DNA from: Taibaiella soli
GTDB lineage: Bacteria; Bacteroidota; Bacteroidia; Chitinophagales; Chitinophagaceae
Direction: 5' to 3'
Assembly (NCBI RefSeq): GCF_003236175.1
Contig: NZ_QKTW01000018.1
Span: 206,612-245,542, forward strand
DNA length: 38,931 bases
Of the stretch, positions 30,772-38,881 are shown one piece after another. Position numbers and translations under genes: made by a program. The number at the start of each line of letters is the position of its first letter. Within the stretch, counting starts at the first letter, position 1. Below the pieces are notes generated by a model that did no database searches, was not told where the DNA came from, and was given only the letters and a program-made list of their open reading frames with translations.

Positions 30772-32307
30772 ATGCGTAGATTGCTCCTCTTCGTATTCAG
30801 CGTACTTATTTCCGCTCCGCTTTTCGCGCAAAACTGGCAAACAGTTAATCCCAACGACACCGTTTATTTTAAGTGTACCAATGCAAACAATTATGGTGCC
30901 GTAAGAATGATCACGGTGGATTCTGTTCGTCAAAACAACGGTGACAGCCTGTATTATTTTTACAAAACAATGCGTGCTCCGGATCTTGGCAAATGTGTGG
31001 ATACCTTAGCGCCATCGTGGATGGGGTCTTATTGTATCCGGCATTCGGACGGAACCGAGCTTTATATTAATGAGCAAAACGACACAATCAGCATACATAC
31101 GTGGGCTGCGATAGCGGATGCGTGGGCGATTGGAAAAGACACACTCGGAAATATTTATTATGCAGCCGTTGCCAATATAGATACCGCTACAATTGATGGT
31201 GTACTGGACAGTGTAAAACTTTTGACGATACAGGCGACGAATGGCGGCAACCCTGTGACCAGTTATTACGACACTTTTACGGTGAAATGGAGTAAGAATC
31301 ATGGATGGGTGAAAACGCTGGACTGGTATGCATTTCCGAATGCGACAACGCAACCATATACCTGGGGCGCTCAGTTGATGCCTTTTTCTTTTGAACGTTT
31401 GCCGATGGCATTTAACGCAAAAGATTTTTCGCAACCTGATCTGCTCTGGAAATATACGCCGGGCAATGAATGGTTCTGTGATAATGACGTATCTCCGCTT
31501 TACAGTCCAATTCCAGCTTCCAATAAGGTTTACACTTATGATTCGGTCATTAGCAGTTCGGTGATTAATAACTACACCATTTCGGCAACCTTGAAAGAAA
31601 TAAAACGAGTAGTAACATATCAGTTGAGCAACGGCCAATGGGTTGTTGATTCTAATTACACTACAACGAATATTCAAACTGTTACGATAACAGCATCTTC
31701 TTACCATCCGGTTACAAGCCAGGTGTCTCCTGATTTAAAGCCTTCGGTAGTTGGAATGACGCCATTTGTGTACAACTATACATTAGACACATTTTGTGCC
31801 GGCAAATACCTGCTTTCTGATAAATACAGCAACATGACTGTAATAACACCTGCTAATGGTTGTCTTTCGGCGATGGTAAACGTAAGCGGTGGTTTATGGG
31901 GAGATGACACCTATCTGGATGGCTTTGGTAAAATAACTGCTCATGCCACGGAGTATTTCGGAACTGGTACGACTTCCCGCAATATGATCTATTCTTACTT
32001 GAAGTTGGGTAACTGCATAATGGGCAGTAAAGCCAGTATGATGCAATCACTCGGAGTTAACGATGTGCACGTCATTACAGATGGTATTTCTATTTCGCCC
32101 AACCCAGCCACAAATATTGTCAATATCAGTGTTCCTGAAACATCCGTCCAGCTTGCGATTTATGATATGGTGGGCAGAGTGGTGCGCAGCGTGAAACTTT
32201 CAAGCGGTTCCAATACTTTATCTATTGGTGATATGCCGCCTGGTTTGTACCTGCTTCGTTTCTCCGGAAATACGATCAACTATTCTTATAAACTCCTCAA
32301 GAACTAA
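30772..32307 (+). CDS. T9SS-secreted protein, first tandem paralogue
   Basis: The 511-aa product has a signal peptide (MRRLLLFVFSVLISAPLFAQ) and a type A T9SS sorting domain over the last 75 residues (ISISPNPATNIVNISV, AIYDMVGRVVRSVKL, MPPGLYLLRFSGN). The roughly 410-residue body matches no family I recognise. It has recurrent short blocks such as VRMITVDSVRQNNGDSLYYF, KWSKNHGWVKTLDWYAFPN and FNAKDFSQPDLLWKYT that are shared with the next gene. Two cysteines near CVDTLAPSWMGSYC could form a disulfide. Translation of the paralogue starts 5 bases after its stop, so both are on one mRNA. Probably surface-exposed or secreted. Confidence 0.8.
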   Translation: MRRLLLFVFSVLISAPLFAQNWQTVNPNDTVYFKCTNANNYGAVRMITVDSVRQNNGDSLYYFYKTMRAPDLGKCVDTLAPSWMGSYCIRHSDGTELYINEQNDTISIHTWAAIADAWAIGKDTLGNIYYAAVANIDTATIDGVLDSVKLLTIQATNGGNPVTSYYDTFTVKWSKNHGWVKTLDWYAFPNATTQPYTWGAQLMPFSFERLPMAFNAKDFSQPDLLWKYTPGNEWFCDNDVSPLYSPIPASNKVYTYDSVISSSVINNYTISATLKEIKRVVTYQLSNGQWVVDSNYTTTNIQTVTITASSYHPVTSQVSPDLKPSVVGMTPFVYNYTLDTFCAGKYLLSDKYSNMTVITPANGCLSAMVNVSGGLWGDDTYLDGFGKITAHATEYFGTGTTSRNMIYSYLKLGNCIMGSKASMMQSLGVNDVHVITDGISISPNPATNIVNISVPETSVQLAIYDMVGRVVRSVKLSSGSNTLSIGDMPPGLYLLRFSGNTINYSYKLLKN

Positions 32308-32312
32308 ACACT

Positions 32313-33845
32313 ATGCGTTTAGCGCTATCTTTTCTTTTTTTAATTTTCTTTTCCGTTCCGCTTTTCGCGCAAAACTGGCGAACGGTTAATCCATACGATA
32401 CTGTTTATTTTAGAAACACCGATCCCACCGATAATGCCGGTATCGTACGAATGATTACAATAGATTCCGTTCGTCAAAATAATGGTGACAGCCTTTTTTA
32501 TTTTTTCAGATCAGTTCGCGGTTATGAGCTTTTCGCTTGTGCAGATACGGCGGCTCCTTCCTGGATGGGCGCTCGTTGTCAACGGAAACCAAGCGGAACC
32601 GAGTTTTATTTCAACGCGCATAACGATACAATCCGTATCAACACACGGGCAGCTCTTGCAGATTCCTGGATTGTCGCAAATGATACTTTGGGCAATGACT
32701 ATTATGCTACCGTAACAAGTGTGGACTCAATGACGATAGATGGTGTGTTGGACAGTGTGAAGACATGCTCGATACAGGCGATGAACGGCAACGGCCCATT
32801 CTCTAATTATAACAATAGTCTCAGCTTTAAATGGAGTAAAAATCACGGTTGGGTCAATGCCCTGGATTGGTATGCTTTTCCCAATATAACGCAGCCGAAA
32901 ATGGGTTTTGTCTTGTGCTTGTTGCCATTTGTGTTTGAGCGTTTGCCGATGACGTTTAATGCAAAGGATTTTTCACAACCGGATTTGCTCTGGAAATATA
33001 CACAGGGCAATGAATGGTTCAACGTTAAAAAATCGGGTTCTTCTTCGGGGGCGGGACCATCTATTTCTGTGTATACTTACGATTCGGTCATTAATAGCAC
33101 AGCAGTAAATGCGAACACCGTTATCGCTACAGTAAAGGAAATTGTGCAGGTCAGGGAGTTTAATTACAATGGTAGCTTAGACACTGTTTACACGACAAAT
33201 AATATCAAAACGGATACAGTAACAGTAAACTCGTATAATCCTGTCCGCGCCAATGTTTTTCCCGAAATGAAAGACCAGACTTTAATGGGTAAGAAGGCGC
33301 TGCATTCTTATACGCTAAATCCGTTTTGCGGTGATAGAAATGTTTTTTCCGATACTGTCCAAACGCAGTGGTATACAATTGCTTCTCCGGGCTCTTGCCC
33401 GATGGTTGGTCCTAATACAGCTAATCCATATTGGGCCAGGAATACTTACCTTGATGGTTTTGGCGAAATAGCCGCGACGATTTCCGAACATTCCGGAGGT
33501 CCCGGCGTATTTACCAGTGAGATGGCTTATACTTATCTAAAACTGGGTAATTGCGTAATGGGCAGTAAAGACAGTATGATGCAATATCTTGGCGTCAATG
33601 ATGTACACATCATTACAGGTGGTATTTCTATTTCGCCCAACCCTGCAACAAACATTGTCAATATCAGTGTTCCTGAAACATCCGTCCAGCTTGCGATTTA
33701 TGATATGGTGGGCAGAGTGGTGCGCAGCGTGAAACTTTCAAGCGGTTCCAATACTTTATCTATTGGTGATATGCCGCCTGGTTTGTACCTGCTTCGTTTC
33801 TCCGGAAATACGATCAACTATTCCAGCAAGCTCATTAAAAAATAA
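32313..33845 (+). CDS. T9SS-secreted protein, second tandem paralogue
   Basis: The 510-aa protein is collinear with its upstream neighbour: signal peptide MRLALSFLFLIFFSVPLFAQ, the NWRTVNPYDTVYF opening, VRMITIDSVRQNNGDSLFYF, SFKWSKNHGWVNALDWYAFP, FNAKDFSQPDLLWKYTQGN and the same T9SS domain. The bodies have diverged extensively, including gaps around residues 240-260 (a Gly/Ser-rich insertion KKSGSSSGAGPS here). However, bases 33654-33823 are identical to 32116-32285, so the sorting domains were homogenised recently. The terminal residues again differ (SSKLIKK versus SYKLLKN). Function unknown. Confidence 0.8.
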   Translation: MRLALSFLFLIFFSVPLFAQNWRTVNPYDTVYFRNTDPTDNAGIVRMITIDSVRQNNGDSLFYFFRSVRGYELFACADTAAPSWMGARCQRKPSGTEFYFNAHNDTIRINTRAALADSWIVANDTLGNDYYATVTSVDSMTIDGVLDSVKTCSIQAMNGNGPFSNYNNSLSFKWSKNHGWVNALDWYAFPNITQPKMGFVLCLLPFVFERLPMTFNAKDFSQPDLLWKYTQGNEWFNVKKSGSSSGAGPSISVYTYDSVINSTAVNANTVIATVKEIVQVREFNYNGSLDTVYTTNNIKTDTVTVNSYNPVRANVFPEMKDQTLMGKKALHSYTLNPFCGDRNVFSDTVQTQWYTIASPGSCPMVGPNTANPYWARNTYLDGFGEIAATISEHSGGPGVFTSEMAYTYLKLGNCVMGSKDSMMQYLGVNDVHIITGGISISPNPATNIVNISVPETSVQLAIYDMVGRVVRSVKLSSGSNTLSIGDMPPGLYLLRFSGNTINYSSKLIKK

Positions 33846-33938
33846 AGCGGTTGAACGAAAATAGTCTGATTCGCTTTCTTTCTTTTTTGCAAGAAAAAAA
33901 CTGGCAACGTGGTATTGTATACCGGCGACCAAACTTTT

Positions 33939-35117
33939 TTAGTTTTTGACTTTTGACTTTTGCCTTAAGTAGAAATACCCTACAATTCCCGCAACAAAAG
34001 ACGCATTCAGAATGGCCACTTTTGCAATCAGCTGTTGTTCTTCCTCAGCAAATGCAAGCGTGGCCATAAATATCGACATCGTAAAGCCGATGCCTGCGAG
34101 CATTCCCATTCCCGTAAGATGTTTCCAGCTCATACCATCGGGTAGTGATGCGAGTTTAAATTTTACCGCAATCAAACTAAACAGGTAAATGCCGATCGGT
34201 TTGCCTAAGAGTAAGCCTGTAAAAATGCCCTGGTGAATTTCCGAAGAAAGTACAAGTTGCAAATGTGCAGGCAGAACGATTGCCGTATTTGCTAATGCAA
34301 ACAACGGCATGATGAAAAAATAAACGGGGTAATGCAGGAAGTGTTCCCAGCTGGTGATTTTTTTTAACGGAATAGTAAATGCAAGTATTACACCCGCAAT
34401 CGTTGCGTGCACGCCGGAATTGTAGACGAAATACCAGAGCAGTAATCCAAGGCCAATGTGGAAAACTGTTTGTGTGACTTTGAAAAGATTTAAAACAATA
34501 AGTAGTCCGAATATAATTCCCGCTAAACCGAGGTAAGTAAAATTCAAATTGCCCGCGTAGAAAACTGCAATCGTCAGAATGCCGCCTAGATCATCAATGA
34601 TAGCGAGCGCAGTCAGAAAGATGCGCACTGAAGCCGGTATACGGTTGCCCAGTAGAGATAGCACACCTAATGAGAATGCAATATCAGTAGCCATAGGTAT
34701 GCCCCAGCCCTTGTAGAATGGCGTATGGCCGCACCATGCAGTATAAATTAATGCTGGCACCATCATACCACCCAGCGCTGCAATAACAGGCAGTAAAGAT
34801 TTTTTGATGCTCGATAATTCGCCAATCAGCAACTCCCTTTTGATCTCCATGCCAACGAGCAGAAAAAAGAAGAACATAAGTCCGTCGTTGATAAAATGTA
34901 GTATGCTGTGTGGCAAATGTACTGTAGCAGATGTGGGCAGCTCTTTTTCCCAAAAAGAAGTATATGCATTACTCCAACCAGTATTGCTCAGCAGTAAAGA
35001 AATGATGGTGCAACCAATCAATATAACGCCGATTGCTTTACTGTCCAGAAAAAAATTTTGAACAGGAGAAAGAAACTTTTGACGAAAATTTGATAACTGT
35101 TTGGGCTGCTGTAGCAT
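33939..35117 (-). CDS. nhaA: Na+/H+ antiporter NhaA
   Basis: NhaA exchanges sodium for protons across the inner membrane for pH and salt homeostasis. The 392-aa product has the expected twelve or so hydrophobic segments. Ion-site motifs are ATDIAFSLGVLSLLGNR (the E. coli Asp133 equivalent) and TALAIIDDLGG (the Asp163-Asp164 pair); the early segment FFFFLLVGMEIKREL is also diagnostic. The frame opens at TTG 35144, but ATG 35117 is the better start. The C terminus QKSKVKN and the stop codon are encoded by the heptamer repeat at 33944-33964, so the repeat forms part of the gene. Confidence 0.94.
   Translation of the reverse strand: MLQQPKQLSNFRQKFLSPVQNFFLDSKAIGVILIGCTIISLLLSNTGWSNAYTSFWEKELPTSATVHLPHSILHFINDGLMFFFFLLVGMEIKRELLIGELSSIKKSLLPVIAALGGMMVPALIYTAWCGHTPFYKGWGIPMATDIAFSLGVLSLLGNRIPASVRIFLTALAIIDDLGGILTIAVFYAGNLNFTYLGLAGIIFGLLIVLNLFKVTQTVFHIGLGLLLWYFVYNSGVHATIAGVILAFTIPLKKITSWEHFLHYPVYFFIMPLFALANTAIVLPAHLQLVLSSEIHQGIFTGLLLGKPIGIYLFSLIAVKFKLASLPDGMSWKHLTGMGMLAGIGFTMSIFMATLAFAEEEQQLIAKVAILNASFVAGIVGYFYLRQKSKVKN
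33944..33964. repeat. 7-bp-periodic repeat, TTTTGAC family, inside the nhaA 3' end
   Basis: Heptamers TTTTGAC, TTTTGAC, TTTTGCC, the same family and orientation as 1567-1594. Read on the minus strand they encode the last residues of NhaA. Confidence 0.65.
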
Positions 35118-35242
35118 TTTTAAAATTAAAATTTTTTTAGGCAATCAATGTATGTAGCCAGTAGAGAAATGTTGCGGGAAATATGATAAAAATGTTTTAC
35201 CTTTTTATAGAAAAGTAACGGAGGAAGTGCTTTTTTCTCCCC

Positions 35243-35250
35243 TACATTTG
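35243..35250 (+). promoter_or_regulatory. TAnnTTTG -7 box for the split nucleotidase operon
   Basis: TACATTTG is an exact match, and the ATG at 35255 begins 4 bases after the box. Transcription should start at or next to the A of the ATG, giving a leaderless mRNA. Confidence 0.6.
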
Positions 35251-35254
35251 CACC

Positions 35255-36010
35255 ATGATTAAACGGTATCGGTCCTGTGCTTTGTTAGCCGCAATCGCAG
35301 TATTGGCAATGGTTTCAGCTTGTACACACCCTTACTATGTACAACAGCATACCGATCATTTGTATGTAGTAGAAAAAGACACCAGACAAGACAGTGCATT
35401 CGTAAAAATGTTACATCCGTATAAGCGCGGCGTAGACACACAAATGCAAGTGTTGATTGGGCGAACCGACATTCCGCTTACAAAAGCGCAACCCGAAAGT
35501 ACACTCGGAAATTTTATGGCCGATGCCACATTGGAGGCAGGTAAAAAACTGGATCCGAAAACGGTGGCTGCAGTGATGAATTATGGCGGTATCAGAATTA
35601 ACTACATCAATCCGGGTCCGATCACAAAAGGAAAAATATATGAACTCATGCCTTTTGATAATATGCTCACCATTGTGGAAATGCCTGGCACTGCCATTCA
35701 GGCTTTTTGTGATAAGATGGCTGTATACAAAGGCTGGCCGGTTAGCAATATTTCATTCGCCATAAAAGATAAAAAAGCTATAAATATTACAATAGACGGA
35801 CAAGCTTTGAACGAGCATATCGTTTATAAGATAGCGGTCAACGATTATATAGCACGGGGTGGGGATAATTGTGATTTTATGGTGCCGTTGAAGAAAAGGC
35901 ATACAACGATTTTTTTGAGAGACATTTTGATTGCATACGTAGAGCGATTGAATAAAGAAAATAGACCATTACATCCTGAACTTGAAAACCGGATCCGTTA
36001 TGCAGAGTAG
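35255..36010 (+). CDS. lipoprotein with 5'-nucleotidase C-terminal (substrate-binding) domain
   Basis: The 251-aa product has a Sec signal with lipobox VSAC (Cys23), so it is lipid-anchored. The mature part is only the C-terminal domain of UshA-type 5'-nucleotidases: ESTLGNFMADATLEAG, AAVMNYGGIRINYINPGPIT, YELMPFDNMLTIVEMPG, and YKIAVNDYIARGGDNCDF, which correspond to the nucleotide-binding loops. It has no metallophosphatase domain. The next gene encodes that missing domain and overlaps this one by 11 bases, so the pair is translationally coupled. The two products probably assemble into one periplasmic nucleotidase. The start at ATG 35255 fits the -7 box. Confidence 0.88.
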   Translation: MIKRYRSCALLAAIAVLAMVSACTHPYYVQQHTDHLYVVEKDTRQDSAFVKMLHPYKRGVDTQMQVLIGRTDIPLTKAQPESTLGNFMADATLEAGKKLDPKTVAAVMNYGGIRINYINPGPITKGKIYELMPFDNMLTIVEMPGTAIQAFCDKMAVYKGWPVSNISFAIKDKKAINITIDGQALNEHIVYKIAVNDYIARGGDNCDFMVPLKKRHTTIFLRDILIAYVERLNKENRPLHPELENRIRYAE

Positions 36011-36887
36011 AAGATCGTTTTTGAAAAAGGCGGCAATAGGCAGCGGACTAATGATGGCCGGTAGTTTCCCGTTTGAAAGTTTTGCGGCCGAAGAAGATAA
36101 GAAGCTCGTGATTTTGCATACCAATGATACACATAGCCGTCTTGAACCTTTTCCCTTGGACGGTGGAAAATTTGAGGGGCAGGGTGGCATAGCGGCGCGT
36201 GCTACTTTGATTGAAGAGATCAGGCGAGCAGAAGAACAGGTACTGTTGTTGGACGCTGGTGATATTTTTCAGGGAACGCCTTACTTTAATTTATATAAAG
36301 GAGAGCCGGAAATGAAAGCGCTGAGCATGATGAAATATGATGCTATTACAATGGGGAATCATGATTTCGATGCGGGCGTAGAAGGTTTTGCAAAACAATT
36401 GCAACACGCCAATTTTCCGGTACTGGTTGCTAACTATGATTTTACAGATACACCGTTAGAAAATAAGACACAACCGTACACCGTCATTAAAAAAAATGGC
36501 ATGAAAATTGGGGTATTCGGGCTGGGCGTTGAACTAAAAGGATTGGTACCAGATGATGCGTATGGTAAAACAAAATACCTGGAGCCGATACAAATAGCAA
36601 ACAGCGTAGCAAACCATCTTAAGAAGAAAGAAAAATGCGATATGGTGATCTGTTTATCACACTTAGGGTATGAATACGACTATCATAAAGTTTCAGATAA
36701 AATTTTAGCGAAGGAGACAGACAATATTGATCTGATAATTGGTGGTCATACACATACATTTTTAGAAGAACCGACAGTGATGAAAAATAAATCAGGGAAT
36801 GAAATAATTATCAATCAGGTAGGCTGGGCGGCCTCAGATTGGGGCGCCTCGATTACAGTTTTAATCACAAAAAAAGTTCCAAACTAA
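36000..36887 (+). CDS. Tat-exported metallophosphatase, catalytic half of a split 5'-nucleotidase
   Basis: From ATG 36000 the 295-aa product starts with a textbook twin-arginine signal (SRRSFLKK, a hydrophobic stretch, then FAAEE), so it should be exported folded. The calcineurin-like dimetal site is built from HTNDTHSR, LLLDAGDIFQG, TMGNHDFD, CLSHLG and IIGGHTHTF, the order found in the N-terminal domain of UshA/5'-nucleotidases. The nucleotide-binding C-terminal domain is absent but is encoded by the upstream gene. The start is set at ATG 36000, overlapping that gene's stop by 11 bases, because the Tat motif begins there. Tat export fits metal loading in the cytoplasm. Confidence 0.9.
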   Translation: MQSRRSFLKKAAIGSGLMMAGSFPFESFAAEEDKKLVILHTNDTHSRLEPFPLDGGKFEGQGGIAARATLIEEIRRAEEQVLLLDAGDIFQGTPYFNLYKGEPEMKALSMMKYDAITMGNHDFDAGVEGFAKQLQHANFPVLVANYDFTDTPLENKTQPYTVIKKNGMKIGVFGLGVELKGLVPDDAYGKTKYLEPIQIANSVANHLKKKEKCDMVICLSHLGYEYDYHKVSDKILAKETDNIDLIIGGHTHTFLEEPTVMKNKSGNEIIINQVGWAASDWGASITVLITKKVPN

Positions 36888-37079
36888 CCAAAGCTCATTC
36901 TGTAATCGTAAACAAACAAACAAGTGGCTGATCATTTTTTTTTTCAACAAATTGTTAGCAATTTCGTCCTCCCGCTACGATATTTCAATTACAGTAGCAT
37001 CTAAGGAGAACTCAAGCCGGATAGGGCTTTGAGGCGTCTGTAAAGTAATAAACAACACAATAAGGCATATACAGATGGC

Positions 37080-37108
37080 CCCGTTTTTTAATACACTTAA
37101 AAAATGGG
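37080..37108. other. 12-bp hairpin upstream of dnaA
   Basis: CCCGTTTTTTAA (37080-37091) pairs with TTAAAAAATGGG (37097-37108), one pair being G-T, around loop TACAC. No T-tract follows, so it is not a standard terminator. In the whole 36888-37176 spacer no match to TTATCCACA or TTATnCACA was found on either strand. Confidence 0.5.
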
Positions 37109-37176
37109 TAATACCATTGTCGCCTTTGTGAAATTTAAATTGTAAATTGATTTAATACGTAGAACTAAATATAAAT

Positions 37177-38658
37177 ATGGATCACAATCTCTATAACAAC
37201 ACATCTTCCTCCATGACCAATGAAGCTGCGGCTGCCTGGGAGCGTTGTTTGGGTATTATTAGAGATAATGTAAACTGGCGTACGTATCAGACCTGGTTTG
37301 AACCTATCAAAGCTGTTGCGTTGAATCAAAGTGTACTCACATTGCAGGTGCCGAGTCAGTTTTTTTACGAGTGGTTGGAAGAGCACTATGTTGAGTTATT
37401 AGGTAAAACGATCAAGAGAGTATTAGGTAAAGAAGGTAGGTTGGAATATCGCATACTGATGGAGAGCAGTTCATCGCAAAGAAACCCTGCATCTATTCAT
37501 ATGCCCGCAAGCACTTACAATCGTCCCCCAAAAGACAACAACTATGTAGACATGCCACTGAAGTGGGATGATCCTACTAGTATCAAAACGCCTTATGCCA
37601 TTCCTGGCCTTAAGCGTATGCAGATCGATCCGCAATTGAATGCCAACTACACTTTTGAAAATTATGTAGAAGGCGACTGTAACCGTGTTGCTCGTTCTGC
37701 GGGTATTCACGTTGCACAGAAGCCCGGCGCTACCGCATTTAATCCATTGGTGGTATTTGGTGGTGTAGGTTGGGGAAAAACACACTTGGTACAAGCCATC
37801 GGTAACGAGGTGCGTAGGCTGCATCCTAACAAGGCGGTACTGTATGTAAGTGCTGAAAAATTTATTAACCAGTTTATTGATCACTCGAAGAACAACGAGG
37901 TCAATGACTTTATCCACTTCTATCAGCTTATAGACGTACTTATACTAGACGATATTCATTTGTTCGTACCTGCTACAAAATCGCAGGACGTATTCTTCGG
38001 TATCTTCAACCACCTGCACCAGAGCGGTAAGCAGATCATTCTGACGAGTGATACGCCGCCGAAAGATCTGGAAGGTATGCAGGAACGTTTGCTGAGCCGT
38101 TTCCGCTGGGGTTTGAATGCAGATATTCAGGCGCCTGATTTCGAAACACGTCAGTCCATTCTTCGTATGAAGATGCGTCAGGAAGGTTTAGAGATTCCGG
38201 ATGAAGTAGTAAAATATATCGCTTACAATGTTCAGACGAACGTGCGTGAGCTGGAAGGTGCCGTAATCGCATTGTTTGCGCAGGCAACCCTCAATAAGAA
38301 AGAAATTGACATTGATCTTGCGAAGCGTGTGATGAAGAATTTTGTGAAGACGGCAGCGAAGGAATTAACGATCGAAAATATCCAGAAAATGGTTTGTGAC
38401 TACTTCCATCTTCCTTACGATCGTTTGCTGGCTAAAACGCGCAAGAGAGAGGTGGTACAGGCACGTCAGATTACGATGTACCTGGCGAAGAAATTCACGA
38501 AGTCGTCGCTCAAGAATATTGGTGAGCATTTCGGCGGCTTTGATCATACGACAGTAATACACTCTTGCCAGACGGTTGAGAACCTGATGGATACCGATGG
38601 CGAGTACAAAGAACATTTGCTGGAATTGCAACAGAAGGTTCAATTAGCAAGTCTCTAA
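37177..38658 (+). CDS. dnaA: chromosomal replication initiator DnaA
   Basis: DnaA binds origin boxes as ATP-DnaA and opens oriC. Domain I (residues 1-90) has WRTYQTWFEPI, and a poorly conserved linker covers about 95-150. The AAA+ domain has Walker A FGGVGWGKTH (194-203) and Walker B LILDDIHLF (255-263), with the sensor/arginine region ERLLSRFRWGL. The Walker A carries Trp where most DnaA have Leu. Domain IV, for DNA binding, includes LAKTRKREVVQARQITMYLA and the signature GGFDHTTVIHS (453-463). The 493-aa length is normal. It is preceded by 289 bases without DnaA boxes and followed by a tRNA operon. Identification is certain. Confidence 0.98.
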   Translation: MDHNLYNNTSSSMTNEAAAAWERCLGIIRDNVNWRTYQTWFEPIKAVALNQSVLTLQVPSQFFYEWLEEHYVELLGKTIKRVLGKEGRLEYRILMESSSSQRNPASIHMPASTYNRPPKDNNYVDMPLKWDDPTSIKTPYAIPGLKRMQIDPQLNANYTFENYVEGDCNRVARSAGIHVAQKPGATAFNPLVVFGGVGWGKTHLVQAIGNEVRRLHPNKAVLYVSAEKFINQFIDHSKNNEVNDFIHFYQLIDVLILDDIHLFVPATKSQDVFFGIFNHLHQSGKQIILTSDTPPKDLEGMQERLLSRFRWGLNADIQAPDFETRQSILRMKMRQEGLEIPDEVVKYIAYNVQTNVRELEGAVIALFAQATLNKKEIDIDLAKRVMKNFVKTAAKELTIENIQKMVCDYFHLPYDRLLAKTRKREVVQARQITMYLAKKFTKSSLKNIGEHFGGFDHTTVIHSCQTVENLMDTDGEYKEHLLELQQKVQLASL

Positions 38659-38687
38659 AAAAACTTCGAAAAATTTTTAGAAAACCT

Positions 38688-38717
38688 TTTGAAGTTTCAA
38701 AACTAGCGCTATCTTTG
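38688..38717 (+). promoter_or_regulatory. complete -33/-7 promoter for the tRNA operon
   Basis: TTTG at 38688-38691 and TATCTTTG at 38710-38717 are separated by 18 bases, close to the spacing of Bacteroidota sigma-A promoters. It is the best two-part promoter in the window and lies about 70 bases upstream of tRNA-Ser. Confidence 0.75.
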
Positions 38718-38789
38718 CATTCCAATTCGAGAGAAACATAGTCGAAAGCGCAAAACGCACAGAGTATGAATCTCTTATGAAGCGGAAAA

Positions 38790-38878
38790 GGTGAGGTGGG
38801 TGAGTGGCCGATACCAGTAGTTTGCTAAACTGCCGAACGGGTCAAACTGTTCCGCGGGTTCGAATCCCGCCCTCACCG
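38790..38878 (+). tRNA. tRNA-Ser (anticodon GCU)
   Basis: Acceptor arms GGTGAGG (38790-38796) and CCTCACC (38871-38877) pair perfectly, with discriminator G38878. The anticodon stem GTAGT/ACTGC encloses loop TTGCTAA, anticodon GCT, which reads AGC and AGU. A long class II variable arm follows, and the T arm is GCGGG-TTCGAAT-CCCGC. CCA is not encoded, so it must be added enzymatically. Confidence 0.95.
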
Positions 38879-38881
38879 CTG

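Noticed and set aside
38659-38700. Possible dnaA terminator from AAACTTC and GAAGTTT
   Set aside because: The 7-bp arms are separated by about 20 AT-rich bases with no following T-tract. The right arm overlaps the -33 element of the tRNA promoter, so it is not convincing as a terminator.
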